A stretch of 64,000 bases of DNA from NCBI GenBank assembly GCA_028826165.1, contig JAPDFW010000056.1:330001-394000 (forward strand), read 5' to 3'. The translations under genes and the position numbers were made by a program. Of this stretch, positions 58,327-64,000 are shown one piece after another (the stretch's first letter is position 1; every line of letters begins with the position of its first letter). The DNA is from Anaeramoeba ignava. Lineage: Eukaryota; Metamonada; Anaeramoebidae. Under the pieces are notes generated by a model. The model ran no database searches, was not told the DNA's origin, and saw only the letters and a program-made list of their open reading frames with translations.

Positions 58327-61202
58327 ATGGAAAAAAATCAAGAAATAACAGAAAAAGATTTAAAATCTAAATTATTTTGGGAAAAGAAAAATGGTTATGA
58401 AGAAATTGATGAAAAATCTTTAAATGAAATTTTTGAATTTGCAGTAAAAATAAAAATTCGGAAAAATAAATAAAACTTTTTCAATAATATTTGCTTTAAA
58501 TTTAAAAAAACAAATTAAAAGGAAGAATTTAAAAAATTTCTTGATTCATCTAAAACAGAAAGGGAATGTATTAATACAATTGAAGAAATAAGTGAAAAAA
58601 GTGGATTTGTAGAAATTTCAAAAGCATCAAAAACAGATAAGAATATTTTTTGTCAATTTGATAGAGTTTGTGGAGCACTTATTTATTTAAAAGACCCACA
58701 AAAATTGGAAGATGGGTTTCTTATTGTTGGTTCTCATATAGATTCACCAAGATTAGATCTAAAGCAAATGCCAATTTATGAAACTTTAGATATGGGTTAT
58801 GCTAAAACTCATTATTAGTAAATTTGATTTAATTTTGATTTAAATTTGATATAAATTTGATTTAAATTTGATTTAAAATTGATTTAATTTTGATTTAAAA
58901 TTGATTTAAATTTGATTTAAAATTGATTTAATTTTGATTTAAATTGATTTAAATTTGATTTAATTTTGATTTAATTTTGATTTAAATTTGATTTAAATTT
59001 GATTTAAAATTGATTTAAATTTGATTTAAATTTGATTTAAATTTGATTTAAATTTGATTTAAATTTGATTTAAATTTGATTTATATTTGATATAAATTTG
59101 ATTTAAATTTGATTTAAAATTGATTTAAATTTGATTTAAATTTGGATTTGATTTAATTAAAAGTGGCGGAATTAAGAAATATCAATGGTAATCAAAAAAT
59201 CACTTCCTATTTCAAAAAAAAAGTAAATTTAAACTAAAAATCTTAATTGAATTATTAAAGGGTTACAAGACCTCTTGCTCTACATGGTGTAGTTATTCTT
59301 CAAACAGGAGAAGTAAAAAAAATTGTTATTGGTGAAAATTTAAATGATCCTGTTTTCACTATTAAGTAGTTTTTTTTTCTAAATTTACAAATTTAAATTG
59401 AATTCATTTTGGTTTTAAATTGTTTTTAAATTTTATTATTGAAGTGATTTACTTCCTCATCTTGCAGCAAACCAAATGGAGAAAAAAGGAAATAAAGTTA
59501 TTGAAGGAGAAAATTTGAATATTCTTGTAAATAATTGATTTTTGATTAAATTTCTCATTTTAAATTGATAAAAATCAAATATTCAAACTTGATTATTATT
59601 TTGTTAGATTGGAAGCATCCCATTAAATTTGAAAAAGGATACAAATTCAATTAAATTAAATATTCTCAATATTCTTCATGAAAAATATGGAATTGTTGAA
59701 GAAGATTTTATTTCATCTGAGTTACAATTAGTTCCTGCTGGATTATCAAGAGATGTTGGTTTAGATCGTTCTTTTGTTGGTAATTAAAGATTAATAATTG
59801 AAAAATAATAACAATCTTCAAAAAAAAAGAAAATTTGATTTTAATATGAATTGTGATTTATTTGTTTTATTCATTCCATTTTTTGTTGAAAAAGGTGGTT
59901 ATGGTCAAGATGATAGAGTTTGTTCATTTTGTGGAATGAAAGCATTTTTGGATCTTACTTTAAATCATCAAGATTTAATTTCAAAGAATATTATGATGTT
60001 ATTCTTTGATAAGGTATGACTTATTTAGTTATTTTCCTTTCTAAAAATGAAAAATAATTAAAATAATCAAAATAATCAATATAATCAAAATAATCAAAAT
60101 AATTAAAATAATTAAAAGGAAGAAATTGGTTCTCAAGGAAATTCAGGTGCAAATTCAAATTTAGTTAAAAGAATATTTAGTCAAATATTAGAAATTCATG
60201 GGAAAAAAGAATATAATTCTCTTCTTCAAACATTAACTAATTCTCAATTATTATCTGCAGATGTTGAGGGTGGTATTGAACCAGAATGGAAAAATCTTTG
60301 GGAGGAAAGAAATGGTTCTAAAATTGGTTATGGAGTTTCTTTATCAAAATATACAGGTTAGAAAATTTAATCAAAAATTTAATCTAAAATTTAATCAAAA
60401 ATTTAATCCAAAATTTAATCAAAAATTTAATCCAAAAAATTTCTGAATTTGATTTTGAATATTAAAAGGTTCAAGAGGAAAATCTGGTTGTAATGAAGCA
60501 CATGCTGAATTTGTTAGTAGAATTCGAAAAGTTTTTAATGAAAATGGTGTCCATTATCAACCGTCTGAATTAGGAAAAATTGATCAAGGAGGAGGAGGTA
60601 AAATTAATCAAAAAATTAATCAAAAATTAATTAAAAAATAAATTATAAAATTAACCAAAAAATTAATTATAAAATTAATTATAAAATTAAAAAATTAATT
60701 ATAAAATTAATCAAAAAATTAATCAAAAAATTATAAAATTAATTATAAAATTAATTATAAAATTAATTATAAAATAAATTATAAAATTAATCCATAAAAA
60801 TTAATCATAAAATTAATCATAAAATAAATTATAAAATATTTGCGAAAATTGGGATCTTATTATTTTTATAAAAAAAAAAAGGAACCATTTCTAAATATTT
60901 AGCTAATTTAGGAATGCAAGTTTGGTAAGTGAAAATTACAAAAAAGAAAATTATTGAAAGAAAAATTTTTTCATTTTGAATTGTTTCCTTTTTATTTTTT
61001 TTTTTGGATTTTGAAAATAATTTTAATAGTGACTGTGGAACTCCAATTTTATCAATGTAAATTATTGGAAAATTTGAAATAAATTTTTATTAAATTTTAA
61101 TTATTGAAAAATTTTATTAGGCATTCTCCATTTGAAGTTTCTTCAAAAGCAGATATTTTCCATACATTTAAAGCATTTCAAGCATTTTTTCAAATGAAAT
61201 GA
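58327..61202 (+). CDS. M18-family aminopeptidase (aspartyl aminopeptidase type)
   Basis: Twelve exons: 58327-58443, 58522-58817, 59164-59187, 59261-59365, 59445-59526, 59608-59779, 59895-60013, 60119-60356, 60469-60597, 60882-60924, 61030-61056 and 61121-61202; total 477 residues. GSHIDSPRLDLK carries the first metal-binding His; GGYGQDDRV the bridging Asp; DKEEIGSQGNSGA the catalytic and metal-binding Glu pair; MHSPFEV the last metal-binding His near the C-terminus. FLDSSKTEREC at the start is also typical. The enzyme removes N-terminal acidic or neutral residues from peptides using two zinc ions, usually as a dodecamer. The form without the extended PKF-type eukaryotic N-terminus looks closer to the bacterial M18 branch, from memory, so transfer is possible. 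Several exons are under 50 nt. Confidence 0.92.
58818..59163 (+). repeat. M18 intron 2: 11-bp TTTGATTTAAA satellite
   Basis: A 346-nt intron between TATTA|GTAAATTTG and TTAAAAG|TGGCGG. It holds about 28 copies of TTTGATTTAAA/TTTGATTTAAT, the monomer also seen in the ankyrin-gene intron. The other ten introns in this gene are 64-284 nt; intron 9 (60598-60881) holds AATTATAAAATTAAT repeats. Confidence 0.9.
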
Positions 61203-61476
61203 AGAAAAAAAGAAAAAAAATTTTCATTTCAACAAAAAAAAAATTTGGAAGATTTAATAAACAAATTTTCTCAAGTTTTTTGGTTCTTCTTTTTTTTTTT
61301 AAACAAATTTTCCTTTATGATTCTTTTTGATTCTTTTTTTTTTTGTTGAAAAAAATTTTTTTTTTGAAATGGAATTTTTTTTCATTTTTTTTTCAATTAA
61401 TTTTTTTTTATTTCGTTAAAAAATAAAAATATTTTTTCAACAAAAAAAAAACAATAAAATCAAAGCAAAAAAAAAA
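61203..61476 (+). other. Intergenic region before F-box/WD40 gene
   Basis: A 274-base gap rich in long A and T runs. TTTTTTTTCATTTTTTTTTC at about 61376-61396 is the local form of the CATTTTT motif. No gene is seen. Confidence 0.5.
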
Positions 61477-64000
61477 ATGGGACCTTTGATGAGTAAAAAG
61501 CAAATGATTGAGAACTCATTTCAATTAATTGATGAATTACCAGAAGAGCTTGTTTTTTATGTATTTCAATTTCTTGGAGCAAAAGATTTGATTAAAATAT
61601 CGTTAGTTTGTAGATATACTCATTCAATAGCAAATGACAATTTTATCTGGAGAAATTTGTTCGTTAGGAAATTTACTCATTTAATCCATGTTCCTGTTCC
61701 TCCTCCTTCTTTAAGAACATGGAAACATTATTATCTTCATAGAGTTAATTGGACAAATAAAGTATGAATTAAAATGAGAACTGAAATTGCAAATAAAAAC
61801 GAAAAGAATTCGTTAAATGGGAAAAGAAATCAAAATCAAAATCAAAATCAAAATCAAAATCAAAATTAAAATCAAAATCAAAATCAAAATCAAAATCAAA
61901 ATCAAAATCAAAATCAAAATCAAAATCAAAATCAAAATTAAAATCAAAATTCAAAATCAAAATCAAAATCAAAATTCAAAATCAAAATCAAAATCAAAAT
62001 CAAAATCAAAATCAAAATCAAAATTAAATTCAAAATCAAAATCAAAATCAAAATCAAAATCAAAATCAAAATCAAAATTAAAATCAAAATCAAAATCAAA
62101 ATCAAAATCAAAATCAAAATCAAAATCAAAATCAAAATCTAAATTAAAATGAAAATCAAAATCAAAATCAAAATCAAAATCAAAATTAAAATCAAAATTA
62201 AAATCAAAATTAAAATTAAAATTAAAATCAAAATTAAATTCAAAAATAAAATTAAATTCAAAATCAAAATTAAAATCAAAATTAAAATCAAAATTAAAAT
62301 TAAAATTAAAATCAAAATTAAAATCAAAATCAAAATCAAAATTAAAATTAAAATCAAAATCTAAATTAAAATCAAAATCAAAATCAAAATCAAAATCAAA
62401 ATCAAAATTAAAATTAAAATCTAAAATCAAAATCAAAATTCAAAATTAAAATTAAAATCAAAATCAAAATTAAAATCAAAATTAAAATTAAAATTAAAAT
62501 CAAAATCAAAATTAAAATTAAAATGAAAATCAAAATCAAAATCAAAATCAAAATCAAAATCAAAATTAAAATCAAAATCAAAATTAATTTTCTTTTCATT
62601 AATCGAAATAGTGGTATAAGAAAAACTCAAGAATATTATTCCAAATAAGATATGAAGGAGGATCAAACAGAGCAAAATTTACTTCTCATGATGAATTTGC
62701 AACAGCAAATTGGGATGGAACAATAAAATTATGGAGTATTTCAAAGAAAAAATGTTTATGTACACTTCCTATTGAATATATTGGACCTGCATGGTCAATT
62801 TGCGTTTCTTCAAATAGAACTCAAATAATTGGCGCAGCAAAAAATAACGATATTCATATTTACAATCTTCCAAAACCTAATAATCGTGGGAATTTATTTT
62901 CATCAATAAAAAAAAGTCCAATTTTTCAGAAAAAACCAAAAAAAAAGGAAAAAAAACAAATGATTGAAAGTGGAATGAGTAGTATTAGAAGATACCTTCA
63001 TTTTAGACGCAGTATTGAACTTTCTCAAGAAGACCAACAAACTATAAATACAAATATAAATAATCCCAATTTAAATAATTCAAATAATTTGAGTTATTTG
63101 AATCAATCAAAAAATATTAACTTGGAAAATTCAAATCAAGAAATAAATTTGGAAAAATCAACTCCAAATCCAAATCCAAATCCAAATTCAAATTCAATTC
63201 AAAAAATTAAAAAAACTCGAAGTAAAATCAAAGAAAGAGAAATTGAAAAAGAAAAATATGAAATCAAAAAAAAGAATCAAATTGAAAATCAAAATCAAAA
63301 TCAAAATCAAAATCAAAATGAAAATGAAAATGAAAATCAAATTCAAAATGAAAAAGAAATTGAAAACCAAATTCAAAATTCAAATCCAAAAGAAATTATA
63401 AAAGAAAACAAAATAGAAAATGAAAATGAAAATGAAAATAAATTTATAAATGAATTTATAAATGAAAATGAGAAAGAAAAAACAAAAAATTCTCAAAAAA
63501 TAAACTACGATTTATTATCAGAAAAATTTGAAAAAGAAAAAGAAATCACTGAAGAAGAAACAGAAAAACAAAAAATACTAGAGCCAATAGTACTTCGAGG
63601 GCACGAGGGAAACATTTCGTGTGTAAAATTCAATTCCGAAATATTAATCAGCGGGTCATCTGATTCAACTGCTCGAATATGGGATCTTGAAAAATACGAA
63701 TGCAAGTCTGTATTACATCACCAGAACGCGGTATGGGCATTAGATTTCTTAGGGGAGCATCTATTAACAGGATGCAAAGACACAGCAGTGTGGTGGTGGA
63801 ACACATCAAGAGAAGAAGTAGTTGAACTACTTTTTGGTCATAAAGGCCCTATTTCAACGTTACAATATCAAAAGTCTCTTGTTATTAGTGGTTCGTATGA
63901 TAGTACGTGCCGTGTTTGGGATCTGCGCTCTTCAAATAGATGTGTGGGAAAATTAAAGGGACATACTGGTCCTGTCAGTTGTCTTCAATTTGATGATAAT
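61477..64000 (+). CDS. F-box/WD40 protein, 3' end outside window
   Basis: Exons 61477-61761 and 62612 to beyond 64000, phase 0. Residues about 18-65 form an F-box: LPEELVFYVFQFLGAKDL--ISLVCR and W-N LF, which would bind Skp1 in an SCF ubiquitin ligase. WD40 blades begin at SHDEFATANWDGTIKLW. After blade 2 there is an insert of about 235 residues (nt 62890-63590) of Lys, Asn, Glu and Gln low complexity, then blades resume with LRGHEGNISCVKF, SGSSDSTARIWDL, LTGCKDTAVWWWN and SGSYDSTCRVWDL. The insert would loop out of the propeller. Codons after 63590 are less AT-biased. The last blades and the stop are missing, so the substrate-binding face cannot be judged. Confidence 0.9.
61762..62611 (+). 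repeat. F-box gene intron: AAAATC/AAAATT hexamer satellite
   Basis: An 850-nt intron from AAA|GTATGAATT to GAAATAG|TGGTAT. Satellite covers 61829-62586 with AAAATC dominant and AAAATT, AAATTC and AAATCT variants. It creates long Lys-Ile and Asp-Phe pseudo-ORFs on both strands. Confidence 0.92.

Noticed and set aside
61829-62586. (AAAATC)n as interstitial telomere sequence
   Set aside because: The unit mixes with AAAATT and other variants, sits precisely inside an intron, and similar tracts of other units fill other introns.

Overview
ORGANISM: This is eukaryotic nuclear DNA from a very AT-rich protist. The evidence is GT-AG introns with consistent phases, standard stop codons (TAA, TAG and TGA all terminate), and wholly eukaryotic families: P4-ATPase, bZIP, ankyrin, COMMD, HMG box, Cdh1, RGS, XMAP215/TOG, ARMC8/Gid5, Rab5 and F-box/WD40. 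COMMD5, ARMC8 and SPG21/maspardin together, with Asn/Gln/Lys homopolymer tracts and extreme repeat content, suggest a free-living amoeboid protist. An Anaeramoeba-like lineage is my guess and is not proven by the sequence. I read 20 genes, nearly all complete; the first lacks its 5' end and the last runs off the window. LAYOUT: 1-16829 (+) holds a phospholipid flippase, a bZIP factor, a maspardin-like hydrolase and a large ankyrin protein. 17060-28119 (-) holds four tandem paralogues of a small 'MCW' membrane protein, a 12-copy ~143-bp satellite, a COMMD5 homologue and a two-HMG-box protein. 28395-30074 (+) is the APC/C activator Cdh1. 30596-33788 (-) is a PARG-like protein. 33998-54930 (+) holds an RGS protein, a giant XMAP215/TOG protein with a recently amplified TOG module, a pyrroline-5-carboxylate reductase whose third intron carries a Tc1/mariner-type MITE, and ARMC8/Gid5. 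55083-64000 holds a Q/Y/P-rich protein (+), Rab5 (-), an M18 aminopeptidase (+) and an F-box/WD40 protein (+). There is no operon logic; linked functions (Cdh1 and ARMC8 in ubiquitin ligases; Rab5, COMMD5, maspardin and flippase in endosomal traffic) are probably coincidental. MAIN OBSERVATION: Ordinary introns here are about 66-115 nt, but at least ten are swollen to 0.2-4.2 kb, each by nearly pure tandem copies of its own short A/T-rich monomer (5, 6, 10, 11, 12, 18 or ~23 bp). The monomers are almost free of AG in the sense orientation, so the first AG after the array is the true acceptor. Six orthologous introns inside the duplicated TOG module show the same process at an early stage. OTHER POINTS: an unrecognised duplicated alpha/beta domain ends the ankyrin protein; a hidden last exon gives Cdh1 its Ile-Arg tail; there are three single-base frameshifts in homopolymers; and a (TCATTTTT)n motif lies just upstream of most start codons.
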